The notes below the pieces were generated by a model that was not told the DNA's origin, made no database searches, and worked only from the letters and a program-made list of their open reading frames with translations. The position numbers were made by a program, and so were the translations under genes. This document shows, in pieces, positions 53,072-64,000 of a stretch of 64,000 nt of DNA. This DNA comes from Melanocharis versteri (Eukaryota; Chordata; Aves; Passeriformes; Melanocharitidae): contig VZTG01007782.1 of NCBI GenBank assembly GCA_013397845.1, positions 174,779-238,778 on the forward strand, written 5' to 3'. Every line of letters begins with the position of its first letter. The first letter of the stretch is position 1.

Positions 53072-56000
53072 CGTGTGATCAGATTGAGAGATAAAAATCC
53101 CATAGGCTTGAAAAAAATGGCAAGTAATGTAGATACTATACTCCTTGCAGACACCTGATTGGACAAGTAAGACAACAAATCCAAGATGTTCAAATCCACA
53201 TCTGCTTGTGGACACTTTGTAAATTTAAGTAGGCTACACTTGGTTACTGAGCAGGTCACTAAAGGTCTGCATGAGGGCTGCACTACAGCCACACAAGGAG
53301 GAGAAAGCACAGAGAACAATGTCATACATCACTCAGTGGACAATCTGCCGCTGATTAAGAGCTATTGGAACACTTATCAAGAAAAAAAATCCCCAGCAAG
53401 GCTCGTTAACTCACACATAGTACTCTGCTAACAGCTGGCACACAGCTGGCCAACTTTGGCATGGGCAGAATAGATGTACCTCTATCTACGAACCAGTGCA
53501 GCAACATAACTACACTGGGACAGAAGAAAACCCATGGAAGGAAGGAGAAGACACACTCTCACATCTAGTTTTGTGTGGAAAAGGTCTTTCTGAGCTCCCT
53601 GCTGGCAGAGAATTAAGGTTCTTTTAATTTGGAAGGCTGCCTCTCACAATGGTCAGGTTGAGCTGCATCAAAGGAAGACAGAAGGATTGCATACAGCTAT
53701 GGCAGACAATCATCCTAGTAAAACTCCTAAGGATATTATTGGATCTCGAAATTACCAATCCTCAAAAATGTGTTGGCAACAATCACCATGAACATTTTGT
53801 TATTTCCTCATCATTATTTGAATAGTCAAATCTTTATGGGATTTTGCTTAGTCTTTGACCTCAGTAGCAACCTTTACAAATGTGTTTCATAGGTCAGCAA
53901 TATACTGTGTGAAAGAGAATTTTCCAACACCGTTTTGATTCAGCTTCTTTTCAGTTTCACAGAGCATCTTTCTCATTGCACATGAGAAGAAACACTAGCT
54001 TCTAGTCTCTTATATTTTTGACTATTCTGTAGTTTTGAGGTTTGTTGGAAGAGGTGATTTTTTGCTTGTGTGTTGAAGTACTTGTTTATATGGCCCTTCT
54101 TCATAAAGGATACTTTGGTCTTCTCAGTTTTTAATAAGAGATCTTGTGGTGTCTCAGCATTGTCATTGATTCCCCTCTCCTAGTCCTGAAATGTGACAAT
54201 ATTCTTTTAGACAGGTGGACAAACACTTCAGCAAGCATCTTAGATGAGGTCATATAGTATTATAATATTGGTATTTTGTTATTTCCCAGTATTGCACTCC
54301 ATTAAATCCTCTGTCCAGGCCCTCAAACTGATGGCTTTTCTAAATAATGGGTTGAGAGGGTACCTTCAGGTCTGTGTACATAACTGCTCTGATGTTTGCC
54401 ATCTAATTAACCCTTCAACAGTAAGGGAGGAAACTGTTGATGCAACTTCATGCCACTCTCATTTGATGTGCTTAATGTGGTTATATCTTGTGCCTATATT
54501 TGGATTTTGAAATGTTTTAACAACATATTTGCGTATATTCAAAAGAATGGAAAGTTCTGATGTTACTCAGAAGTACCTATCCTATCTACAGGCACACTTG
54601 TGGACTGAGAGAAATGTTCAATAAAGCATATTGTATAAAATTTACCATATAAAATAACCATTAAAAGTGAAAAATTCTTAAAATAAACATGAATGAAACA
54701 AACATAAAGCTAGACAAGAACAGGAGGAGGATAATTCAGGGAATAAAAAAGTCGTTCTCAATAAAAAGTGAACATTTTTAGTGATTCAGTTAACAGGAAA
54801 CAAAACCTAAGCTGTCTTGAAGGATTATTACTCATATAATAAGACACTTAAAGGGCAATTAAAAGACAGATTTCAAAACAAGACTTTTCAAAAGTCTGAC
54901 AGGGAACTGCAAAATTTTCAATCTTGTTTCATTCAACCATATAAGAAAAAATTGGATAACCCCATGGTTTTTACTCTTTATATCAGTGATTAATTCTTTG
55001 TGGAGGCTTATCCAACACTTTGTCCGAAAACAAATCAGCCATAAACCAAGAGAACCCCAGAGACAGGTGGGATTTTACATTCCCTTCCATTATTCTGCAC
55101 CATGTCACAGTGAAGTCCATTTCTGAGGGGTTTGGATCATGTTCTTCCCTGGCCTTTTTCATCCCAGTCTTCCTTTCCAAAAGGCAGCCTCCTGTGGTCC
55201 GAACAGGTACTCAGTGATTCCGCAACCCAGATAGGCGGGATCTGCTTCCGAATCTGAAGTGTCAAAGAGCCAGGCAGCCCAGTCCTGGGAGTGGCATTTC
55301 TTTTTATGCCTCCCAGAATTAGGATGCCAAAAGTTTTATACCCTGAGTGGAGTCATTCGCTCTATAAAGGAATCATTACCCTGGCTTCTCAATACTTTTC
55401 ATAAAAAATTATGTTTGTTTTTGCCAAACGTGCTTTATGGACAACTGTAAAATGTCTGTGGGCAACAGCTACAGAGCTTGCAACAGCAAAGAATTAAGTC
55501 ACTGCTACCCCTGGAGCGCTAATGAGGTAAAAATGTGCTGAATGTTCATACTTTCATGGGGATACACATATTATGCTTGCTACAGGTGCACAATGCTAAT
55601 TTGCTTTTCGGGCAAACTGTGCTCAATTTACATAATTTTAACATCCCGAAACCTGCAAACATCAGGGAAATCTGTATGTTTCTCTGCCTGTAGCATTAAG
55701 TCATTGAATACCTAAGAATCAATATAAGCTCTCAGAACCAGAGGGGAGCCCTGCTGGAGCCCTGCGTTAGCTAAATTATAGGATCAAAGCCTTGAGGTAC
55801 GCCAGTCCAGATCCCTTGTCTATAACCAATATAACCATGGTAATTTCACTGTCTTCAGGGCCAGAACTGCTTTTTCTGACTCAGCAATACTTTGGAATTG
55901 TCCAGTGCTGATGATCCATCTACTTGGAGACATTGCTATAAGATTAGCTGGTAAATAAAGAACTAAAGCTAGATATTATCTCTTGTAGGATGGTTGGGGA

Positions 56001-57397
56001 GCAGTCTATAGCTACCAATTTTCTTTAGCCATAATAACACGATTCAGCAATACCTACAATTCAGAAATAAAAGTGCAATATTTGTATTACTTCATCTTTT
56101 CATCATTTGTCATGTTAAATCTTTCTATGTGTGCTGAAAAAACTTGAGATAAAAACAATCAGTAGAAGATGAGGACACCTTTCTAGTGGTTGCTATAGCC
56201 AGAGAAGTTTGTTGGTGAGAGGATGTATAAAGAATGCAATGTAAAATAATTTGGAGAAAATATGAATACGCATGATTGAAACAGCACACTGCATCCATGA
56301 AATGAAGGATTACTAGTAGGGAACAGCTACTAAATAGTAGCCACAGTTCAATTTGGATCTTTAAAACCGTCTTCAGATTATTGTGGGTTGATCAGTATGG
56401 GGTTACCTGGCTACAGAATAAAAAATTTTGTCTTGCAATGCATCCAGAAAAACAAGACTTTATCAAATACATGAGAGAGAACTTGAGTCTGTTGTTAAAA
56501 ATATGCAGTATCTTGACCTTTTCTCCTGCCACTATGTAAGTCTCTGTGAAATCTGTTTTTTCTACTGCTTTGGTAGCTATGGTATTTTTTTGCACAAATG
56601 TACAGCTAAATCAAAAGCAGTAGTCAGCAGAGGCTGCAGTCACAAAATGGCTGGAGAGAATCATGAGAAAGAACAAGAGTAAAAAAGTAACTATACATTG
56701 AACATGTTAGAGGAGGGCAGAAAGTTGAAACGACAACAGGAAAACCAGATTACACAAAGCAAACAGTAATTTGGCAGTTTTAAAAACACAAATGCAATAC
56801 ACATTCTGACATAAGAGAAGCGTATTTCTCAGAAAGAGACACAAACCTTCCAGTTACTACAAAAAAGTTTTAATAAATTTATTTTGAGTTGAAAAAGTAG
56901 TTTCCTGGGTTGAAAGAATAGGCTTTCCTGGATTCTGGCGGGGGCTTTTTGTTTGTTTGAATCTTAAAGTGAGTAGGTTTGGCACTTAACAGGAGGGAAA
57001 TAATATTACAAAATCTTTTGTGACTTTTCCCCTCTGACAGGACCACAAGAACTACATTAATTTATAGCAAAGGAAAGACAAATTTGCCCCGGAAGCACCA
57101 TGGTGTCAGTCGTAAAACATCCTGCTGTGCCACAGATCATGTGTGCCAGGCAGGCACAGGAGCCACAGACAGTCCTCCCAACAGCTCAAATCCACTCTCT
57201 CAGCATTTCTGACCTTGGCATGATCCTAACACCACCGAACACAACTTGTTCTGCTTTTGGATAGGGTTTGCTTCTGTCTCCACCACACACCTTAAATAGT
57301 CAAATTTTGGTATTTTTCATTAGGCGTTTCTTATTTTTGTTCATTCCTCTCTTTATTTACCACAATAATTCTTGTTTTTTTATTTTTGATTGCTTGC

Positions 57398-57414
57398 TTT
57401 TTTTTTTTTTTTTT
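57398..57414. repeat. T17 homopolymer
   Basis: Seventeen consecutive T within a pyrimidine-rich stretch (57320-57490). Confidence 0.85.
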
Positions 57415-57974
57415 AGCACTCCATTTACAGCATCCTTCATCCCCCACCTGTCTCCTTTGCTGCCTTCCAATCTGCCTTTCATTTAAATTTCCTTTCCTAC
57501 TTGACTCCTCTAGTAATTCTGCAATGCATTACAAACTCCTGAACTACTAAGAAGTGATGACAACACTAAGGACTCTCAAGACAGATTGCGGGGAGTAAAC
57601 AAAAATAAACTGAATCAAGCTTTCAAACTAATAGCAACTAATACTAGAATTCCTGGAAAGGGCAATTCTCACTTCCCCTAGTGCAAGGTTTTTTGTACTC
57701 AGCCACCCAACAATAAAGCTGCCCTGAAGTGTAAAAATACCATCAATCTGGCACATTGCAGAATTCCCTCAGTGATTCTCTCCAACAGGTGCATCATTTA
57801 GGGTTTAAACACTGATGCTCTCAACTACCTATCTGCAGCTTCATGCTACAAATATTCCTCTGCTTTGATGCCTTAGGAATTGTCACCAACATTAACAATT
57901 ACAGCAATTTTTGAATCAGAGTATATCTTCTGATTACTAGGAAATTATATCCTTGTGGAAAGTAATATATTTTT

Positions 57975-58041
57975 AGTATACTTGGCACACTTTTAGTACA
58001 GCTAAGTATTTGTAGAATACTTGAATTACAGCAAGTATACT
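57975..58041. repeat. 10-base inverted repeat with 47-base loop
   Basis: AGTATACTTG (57975-57984) and CAAGTATACT (58032-58041) are exact reverse complements. The stem itself contains the palindrome GTATAC. T/A runs lie just outside both arms. Confidence 0.75.
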
Positions 58042-60047
58042 CATTTTTCATAAGTGTAGAGTGACACATTATAAAACAAATTATTATAATCAGAGATTTT
58101 CTGGAAGTTCTCAAAGAGCTTGATTCAAAATGGGACAAGTTTCTCCCAGTACCCTCCGCCCACATTAGCAGAGAGTGGGAGCTGAGGGGATTCAGCACCT
58201 TCGAGGGAAGTTCCCAGCTCAGACCCAACCCTGCAGCTGTGGCAAAATGCAATTTCTTTGATTGCCTCTGCTCATTTGCATACTACAGCTATGATTTGGG
58301 CACACTGGTAAATGACACTAGAACATCACGTTGTTCTGCTAGCCTTGCTATTCGTTGTTTTTCAAATTTTGGGGGCTTTGGAAAGGAGGTTTTTTTTCAC
58401 TCAGAGCCACACACTACAGAGACTGCCCAGAAACTCTCCTAACACTTGGGGGTCATGAACACACTGATGTACCCAGGCAGCTCTGTGATCCCAGCAAAGA
58501 GAATGAGGAACGTGATGACTGATGATGATGAATAGGTTTCATGGAAATTTATACAAATTACACACAAATGGCATTCACATAAATTCCATATAAATTACAT
58601 CAATTACTTAGGAGTATGAATTTAGTGAGATTTTTAAAAGGAATTACGGGAAATTTTATGAGCAACATTTGTAAAAGTATGTTAAATGTTAAGAGCTTTG
58701 AAAGAAATATGAAGCAAAATATTTTAGGGTTTAAAATAAACTCTCTTAAGGACTGCTACAAAATATTCATCCCACGTCTGCCTATGGTGGGATTTCTCAC
58801 ACATTTCTTTCAAGGAAGTGATTTCACAGACAGTTATGGGATGAAATGAGCTTCCAAGTTCTTTTGGTGACTCTTGTTCACTCAATGACAACATGCAACA
58901 GTTTGTTGTTCACTTCAATTCTTCTTCTTCTTATCTAAGATTGCCTGTAGTTTCCTTCTTAAAAACTGCTGTAAAACATTAAAAAGCAAACATTTGAACT
59001 AAAGAACACCTATGTATTCTAAATTCATTATTTCCTTATTTTTTTGCAGTCAAAGGCATTATTTGCAGTGTTTACATTTATTATTCGTAAATGCAACAAG
59101 GATGGCTTTGAGATATATCTGCCGCTTACATAAATATTTGATATATGTTATGCCATGTCATTGCATAGAGAATCAGAAAATGACTGCTTTTTTGAGATAC
59201 GAACACGCGGGCTTCTTTTGAAATCAATAAGATTATTAATATGAAATTTACTCTTAAATTTTTTTTAAATCACAGTAGTGATATCTGTATCAATCCTTAT
59301 AAAGTCTTCTATAAAGAAAATTCTGCAGTCACCTTGTTATTAAGAGTTAATATAAAATCAAGTGTGCTTTCGAAGCCACTTGACTTATCAATTCTCTGTT
59401 TTACCATACTTTGCCCAGCTGATTGGTACCATTTGTCAAATACAATCATAAATATTGAGAAGAACATTTTGCATCACTTTGACTTTCTTCGTGGAGCTTC
59501 GGTGAGAAAACCATTGCTACATGTGTCACATCATACCCACTCTGAAGGCTATTGAAGAGTCACCAAGAGGGCCGGCTGATAAATGAGTTTTTGTGCAGCT
59601 CAGAAGAGCTAACATGGGGTTTTCATTACAGATTTCTCCCAGCAGTGTACTGCTGTGCCCATCAGCCAAGCCTTGTGTGTGAAAGTGAACTGCACCTTCA
59701 GCTTTGAGAGTCAGAGCCACCAAACTATAGGGTTTTGTCCTTAGTGACGTCTTTTCAAATGCACTTTAAGGATATTTGTGGTCTTGGTAGCTCCTGTATT
59801 CTTCACACTACAATTTACAATCATTATGTTATAGGAATATAACTTCACACTCATCAAGTTTCTCATTTCATGGAAAAAAAAACCCAAATACACAGGTTGG
59901 ATATGCAATTCCTGATCAGTAATAAAAAATTAATTCAATGTCTCACACATGTTTCATGTATATGTAAATACCATATTTATGCTTTGAACTATTAAACTGG
60001 TCTGTTTTTCTTAGTGTTGTACGCAATTTCCTGCAATGAAAATCCAA

Positions 60048-60133
60048 AGCCAAAAAAAAAAACAAACAAAAAAAACCAAAAACCAAACAAACAACAAAAG
60101 AAACAAAAACAAAAAACAAAACACCCAACCCAA
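60048..60133. repeat. A/C-only tract with CAAA words
   Basis: About 85 bases that are almost only A and C on the plus strand, similar in style to 41328-41434 and 47194-47345. Confidence 0.88.
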
Positions 60134-62070
60134 AGCATCTAAATTAATCACTGAATCCTCCCAAGATTTTCATCTTGGGGATCAAATTGGGATTACTATT
60201 AATTTTCTTGAACATATTTCATGTTAAGTTGTCACTATTACAGTAAATACAAGAAAGCAGTGATTTCCAGGGAGAAACGTGTAAGCCTTGAAATAGTTTG
60301 TGGTCAGCTAAGATTTTTGTATTGACCAAGAGTCCACAAATATCTTCTGATCCTCAGATATGTTTATGCATTTTCTTACCATGTTTGCTTTCCTTGGATA
60401 AAACTACTTTTGGACCCACAAAGCCACCTAAAACTGCGTAAGTTTCCAATCTTCTCTGCATGACTGGAACATTATATCACTAAATACAGCTGATACCTTT
60501 TGCAATAGCAGAAGACTGGGAAATATGATTAAATTCCAGTACTGAGTATAAGGTCAATAAATATTTTAAATCCTCAAAAGTATGCTCCTGTACTTTATTA
60601 TTTATCCATTCAGAATTGGTAATAAGCAAGTTTTTAACACCTTAATCCTCCAAAGTTAGGTATAAGCTTGCTCCAAAAATTCATTGTCTAGGGAAACTAT
60701 CAAATCCAGAGCTGCCTCTCTGTTCCATTTTCTGATTTCAAACATGTCTCAGCCAAATACTTCCAGTACCGTACTTCATTATTTGCTGCAATTAATTTTG
60801 TTGAACTATACAGATTTGGTTCTTTCTTTTACTTCGAGATCTTAAAGTGCTTCAAAATTTTCTTCAATTAGTTTGAATTGAGCAAGCTAGGACCTGTGCA
60901 ACACACTGACTTTTTCCAAGGCAGGTATCTTCTAATTTCTTCTTACTTTAGATTTGCCCATACTTGATTCATCCACAGCTGAGTAATACGGCAGTTAACA
61001 GGCAGAAATTATACCTTTTTTCTCCACATCTCTTTAAACCTCACCGGCTGTATGCAGATACAGACAATTGCATGCAGCTCCCTCAGTTCTGCTGCACATC
61101 TACGTCGTCCTGTTCATTCCTCACTCTGGACCAAGTTCAAAACACGTTACTGAATTGTTCAAAAATGTGACTGACTGTCCTCTAAAAAACCATTTTTATT
61201 CACACATGTAAAGGGTCAAGAATCTAAGTGGGTCTGAAGCTCTTCTCAAAGATTTGATTTGGTACAGAAGGATTACTGATGATAGTTCCAAAGCAGGGAC
61301 ATATGTCAGGCATATGTTGCATGATTATAGCCAGAACAGAGCTTTGATGTGCCCCCAAAATCCAACCACTTCATTCCCAAGCATTACCCTGGGCCACTTC
61401 AGCACAGAAACAGTTTTTGTCTCTTCCAAATCTTTAAAAGAATTCCTGCCGTTTTCAGTCTCAGAAATAACGTTCTCCCTTTTCTAATCCTTCTCATGCC
61501 TGCCCAAATAGCCAGTGTTGTCTGGAAGCACCTTTAGTTTGATTTTTATTGTGGGCTTTGCTGGTTTTGTGGGGTTTTGTCATTGTTGTTGGTTTTTTTC
61601 TCAGCAGAATCACTCTTATTTCTTCTGCAGCACCTTGACTGGTTCCTTCCTTTCTTATTAGCTCTGACAGCCATGGCAATTGCATGTGCGTGCCTCAGAG
61701 ACAGCTCCAGCACTCACTGCAGCTTGCCAAAAGATCTCTTATTTAAAATTACAACTGTTGGACAATTTCACATATGTACTTCAAAGGCACTTTGTTCTGA
61801 CAATACACATCCCTCCAAAAGGTCTTGAACTTGCAAGTTGGATAATGTACTGCGTTCTGCCTGACAGAAAATATGATTGGTTTGTTTTTGAGAATATCGT
61901 TGCTGCTTTTATCTCTTTACTTTTCAAAATCTATAAATATTTTGGTATAACACAGAACGTTAATTTATGCAGAAGACAGTCAGGTTTCTGTAAGGCCATG
62001 TGCCTCTTACAAGATATTTCATATATCTGTCAAGCTGAAAAACCTACAGAGATGGTATGGAAATCACAGT
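60134..62070. other. Non-coding interval
   Basis: AT-rich unique DNA. The open frame at 61680-62222 (180 codons) is the longest in the window without N, but part of its length comes from the T/G tract at 62071-62141, and I recognise no domain. Confidence 0.5.
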
Positions 62071-62141
62071 TCTTTTTATTTTTTTTCTTCCTCTCTGTTT
62101 TTTTGGGGTTTTTTGGGGGTGTTTTTGTCTTTTTTTTTTTT
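62071..62141. repeat. T/G-rich tract with GGGG and GGGGG runs
   Basis: Mostly T with GGGG at 62105-62108 and GGGGG at 62115-62119. It has only two G runs of useful length, so a stable four-run quadruplex is unlikely. Confidence 0.8.
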
Positions 62142-62578
62142 GTGCTGCTTCAAAATGAATCAGCTATGACACCATATGTTGCAACAATTGCTGAGAATGA
62201 CAAAAGTAATATATTTTTCTAAAACTCAACAAAAAAGCACCATTAAATTAAGAAAATTTCCTTTCCCTTCCTGTATCTTCCTGGCTCACTTAACATCTCG
62301 TTGTTTTATTTCTGTGTAGGCTTTTGCCAGCCCTCCTCTCACTGTGGCAGGCTTCTTTCTAGAGAAACATGAGCATCCTCTGGTTACTGCTGGAATAACT
62401 GAGATGTCCTTCGCCTTAAAGGTGGAAGAATCCTCCAGCTGTGCCAGGACCTCCACTGTGCCAGCACATTCAGGGTGAATTGGCCTTGGGCTTTGACATT
62501 CCCCATCTAAGAGCATAAGAAGTTTTACCTTGTGCTCACTGTGAGCCTAGTAAAAATAAAGTTAAAAAATGGGAGACA

Positions 62579-62579
62579 C

Positions 62580-62616
<37 letters not shown>
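62579..62616. repeat. (TA)n(CA)n compound microsatellite
   Basis: About eleven TA units followed by about seven CA units (on the plus strand TATATA...CACACA). Confidence 0.93.
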
Positions 62617-63540
62617 AAATACTACTATCAAGTTACAACTTTGCTCCTTTAAAAATGTGTATCACTTATCATATTGCAGCCTACAATTTATCTGCTTTTT
62701 ATAGCAGAAGACATATTTGCTCCTTGCTCTGTTTGCAGGGGTCAAGTCACTAGAATTGTCAAAAGAAATCCTCATTCTGTTTGAAATTAACAGGATATGG
62801 ATATCAGAGGGCTGAACAAAAAGGATGTCTGATTATGCTGTAAGTACTGAAGATGCATTGCATATCTAGGAAGCATTTCTTCTCATTACTTAACATGTTG
62901 CTTGGTTACCTCATCAAACTTGTCATCTGTGAGGAAACCCATTTCATTAAAAAAAAAAATAAAAAAAATCATAAGGCTAACTCCTCGTGACTGAGATGGG
63001 AAAAAAGATTTTTTTTTTACCCTTATTTTTGAAGTTTCAGTTCAAAACTAAGTTGCTACGCTCACACTCCAGATATGAAAAAATATAACTGCACAGACCA
63101 TTCTCAAAAAATTTTGTCATGCCCAATAGTGGAGTGCTCTTCTGACCCTTGGTGTGACAAACATCAGTCCGTGCGTTCGAAAGTTGCCAGGACCTTGGCT
63201 AAGGCTTCATGCAAATCCCTTACAATCAATTCATCACCTTTCTGCAGGCCACAGGTACTCAATTAGAAGGCCAACTGATAGAAAAAAGGTTTGGCACAAT
63301 CAAATGCCTTCCATGTCACCAAACCCAATGACCTTGAGAAGCCTAGGATTTCTCTAATAGTTTGCCACCATTTGGAGACAACAGAGCCAGGCAGGTTTGA
63401 CACCGGAAAACAGATGGGCTTTCCCAAGCATTTCTCCTGTGGTTGTGGTAGACCTGGTCCATGGGTGTGCTCTGGTCATGAGATTATACCCACAGGCTGT
63501 GCAGAATTCAGCAAACCTCAGTTCTGGAGGGTAAAAAAAG
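62617..63540. other. Non-coding interval upstream of the CpG island
   Basis: Unique DNA with A/T runs at about 62949-62967 and 63009-63019. Nothing recognised. It may be proximal upstream sequence of the gene whose CpG island begins near 63700. Confidence 0.45.
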
Positions 63541-63602
63541 ATGACATAATGATAATAAAGATGATGATGATAACAATAATAGCAGTAGTAATAGTAGTAG
63601 TA
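63541..63602. repeat. Imperfect trinucleotide array (GAT / AAT / AGT units)
   Basis: A chain of GAT, AAT and AGT triplets with several interruptions. It gives homopolymer-like tyrosine or histidine runs in open frames on either strand (63291-63755 plus, 63354-63818 minus), which are not supported as genes. Confidence 0.85.
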
Positions 63603-63690
63603 CCACCAAAACACCCACAGCACCAACAAAAAAACCAACCAACCACCCAACCACCCAACCCTCTCCAAATTAAAACAAACCACCAACAAA
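63603..63690. repeat. A/C-only tract with CCA and CCAA words
   Basis: Follows the trinucleotide array directly and is nearly free of G and T. Same style as the three other A/C tracts in the window. Confidence 0.85.
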
Positions 63691-63925
63691 AGAATCCCCC
63701 GAACCGGATGCAAAGAAAGAAGAGCTTTGCCCGGGAGGCCGGCAGTTCCCTCTGAGCCCTCGCCGTGTGGCACCCGTCTCCCTCTGCCCATTCGACCCCG
63801 CCGACCCTCCCCAGCCATCAGACGGCAGCAGCGTGCGCGCCCCTCTCCCTGGCCTCGTTTCTCGCCGCTCCCGCCCGGCCCAGCCTCTCCCCCGCGGTCC
63901 CTCCACCCGTGCCCCGGCGTGTCCC

Positions 63926-63958
63926 GGTGCTGGTGCCGGTGGCGGTGCCGGTGCCGCT
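63926..63958. repeat. GGTGCC-like hexamer array
   Basis: Imperfect units GGTGCT, GGTGCC, GGTGGC, GGTGCC, GGTGCC inside the CpG island. If translated it would give a Gly/Ala/Val-rich repeat. Confidence 0.8.
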
Positions 63959-63960
63959 CC

Positions 63961-64000
63961 GGGCGGGCAGGGCAGGGCAGGGCAGGGCAGGGCCGGGCCG
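63961..64000 (+). repeat. (GGGCA)5 array, potential G-quadruplex
   Basis: GGGCGGGCAGGG followed by further GGGCA units and two GGGCC units. The plus strand has nine runs of three G separated by one or two bases, far more than the four needed for an intramolecular G-quadruplex. The array reaches the window edge, so it may be longer. Confidence 0.85.

Larger units (their letters stand above)
47346..60047. other. Large gene-poor non-coding interval
   Basis: AT-rich unique DNA. Local features are A13 at 50054-50066, A17 at 50259-50275, inverted repeats at 53052-53071 and 57975-58041, and T17 at 57398-57414. The longest clean open frame is 139 codons at 51731-52150 (plus). Its product shows no motif I recognise. 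No transposon or RNA gene was recognised. Confidence 0.5.
63700..64000. promoter_or_regulatory. CpG island, probably promoter or first-exon region of a gene beyond the window
   Basis: I count about 30 CpG dinucleotides in 300 bases, against near absence in the preceding kilobases, with very high G+C. A GC box (GGGCGGG, 63961-63967) and an NRF1-like GCGTGCGCGC (63831-63840) are visible. Known: CpG islands of this type usually mark vertebrate promoters. The direction of transcription and the gene cannot be told, because the island runs off the edge. Minus- and plus-strand open frames here are GC-rich, with no recognised domain. Confidence 0.8.

Noticed and set aside
61680..62222. 180-codon plus-strand open frame
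   Set aside because: Part of its length comes from the T/G tract at 62071-62141 (phenylalanine-rich stretch), and the rest is unrecognisable.
63354..63906. Open frames of 78-154 codons on both strands near the CpG island
   Set aside because: They are shaped by the trinucleotide and A/C repeats or by high GC; no recognised domain and no confirmed start.
1..64000. CRISPR arrays, operons, bacterial terminators or insertion sequences
   Set aside because: The window is vertebrate DNA; no regularly spaced repeats or prokaryotic gene organisation are present.

Overview
The window reads as bird nuclear DNA, possibly songbird. It is AT-rich and repeat-poor. It holds two 3' fragments of CR1 LINEs; one ends in the ATTCTATG-type terminus seen in avian CR1, and the other carries the opposite-strand form. 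It also holds two endogenous-retrovirus LTRs and many simple repeats. I found no open frame that I recognise as a gene of the host. Every ATG frame over 60 codons looks like chance, low-complexity sequence or repeat sequence. I therefore read most of the window as a gene desert lying upstream of a CpG island that starts in the last 300 bases.

Layout. 1-15 kb: AT-rich non-coding DNA with an (ATTCC)n tract at 275-344, a 48-base poly(A) run at 5678-5725, an old plus-strand CR1 3' end at 7924-8143, a candidate enhancer-like segment around 11.06-11.26 kb, and a perfect (TTTTTA)11 array at 15055-15120. 15371-16205: an assembly gap of 835 Ns flanked by a T run and an A run. 16-37 kb: non-coding DNA with a possible ancient tRNA-derived SINE on the minus strand near 25.9-26.0 kb and a small CpG-bearing patch near 31.6-31.75 kb. 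37.7-40.4 kb: the retroviral segment. It has the 3' end of a minus-strand provirus (LTR 37704-38052, then internal sequence with a short terminal reading frame) and, separately, a complete solo LTR at 40010-40370 with a perfect 6-base target-site duplication. 41-63.6 kb: more non-coding DNA, a 430-base minus-strand CR1 3' fragment at 46104-46534, and several strand-asymmetric A/C-rich tracts. 63.7-64.0 kb: a CpG island with GC box, GGTGCC-like hexamers and a G-quadruplex-prone (GGGCA)5 array, probably the promoter or first-exon region of a gene lying mainly beyond the window.

No novel coding system is visible. The items most worth a second look are the retroviral pair at 37.7-40.4 kb, the SINE-like relic with tRNA A and B boxes, the palindromic T-box/forkhead-like site at 11132-11149, the GC patch at 31.6 kb and the terminal CpG island.
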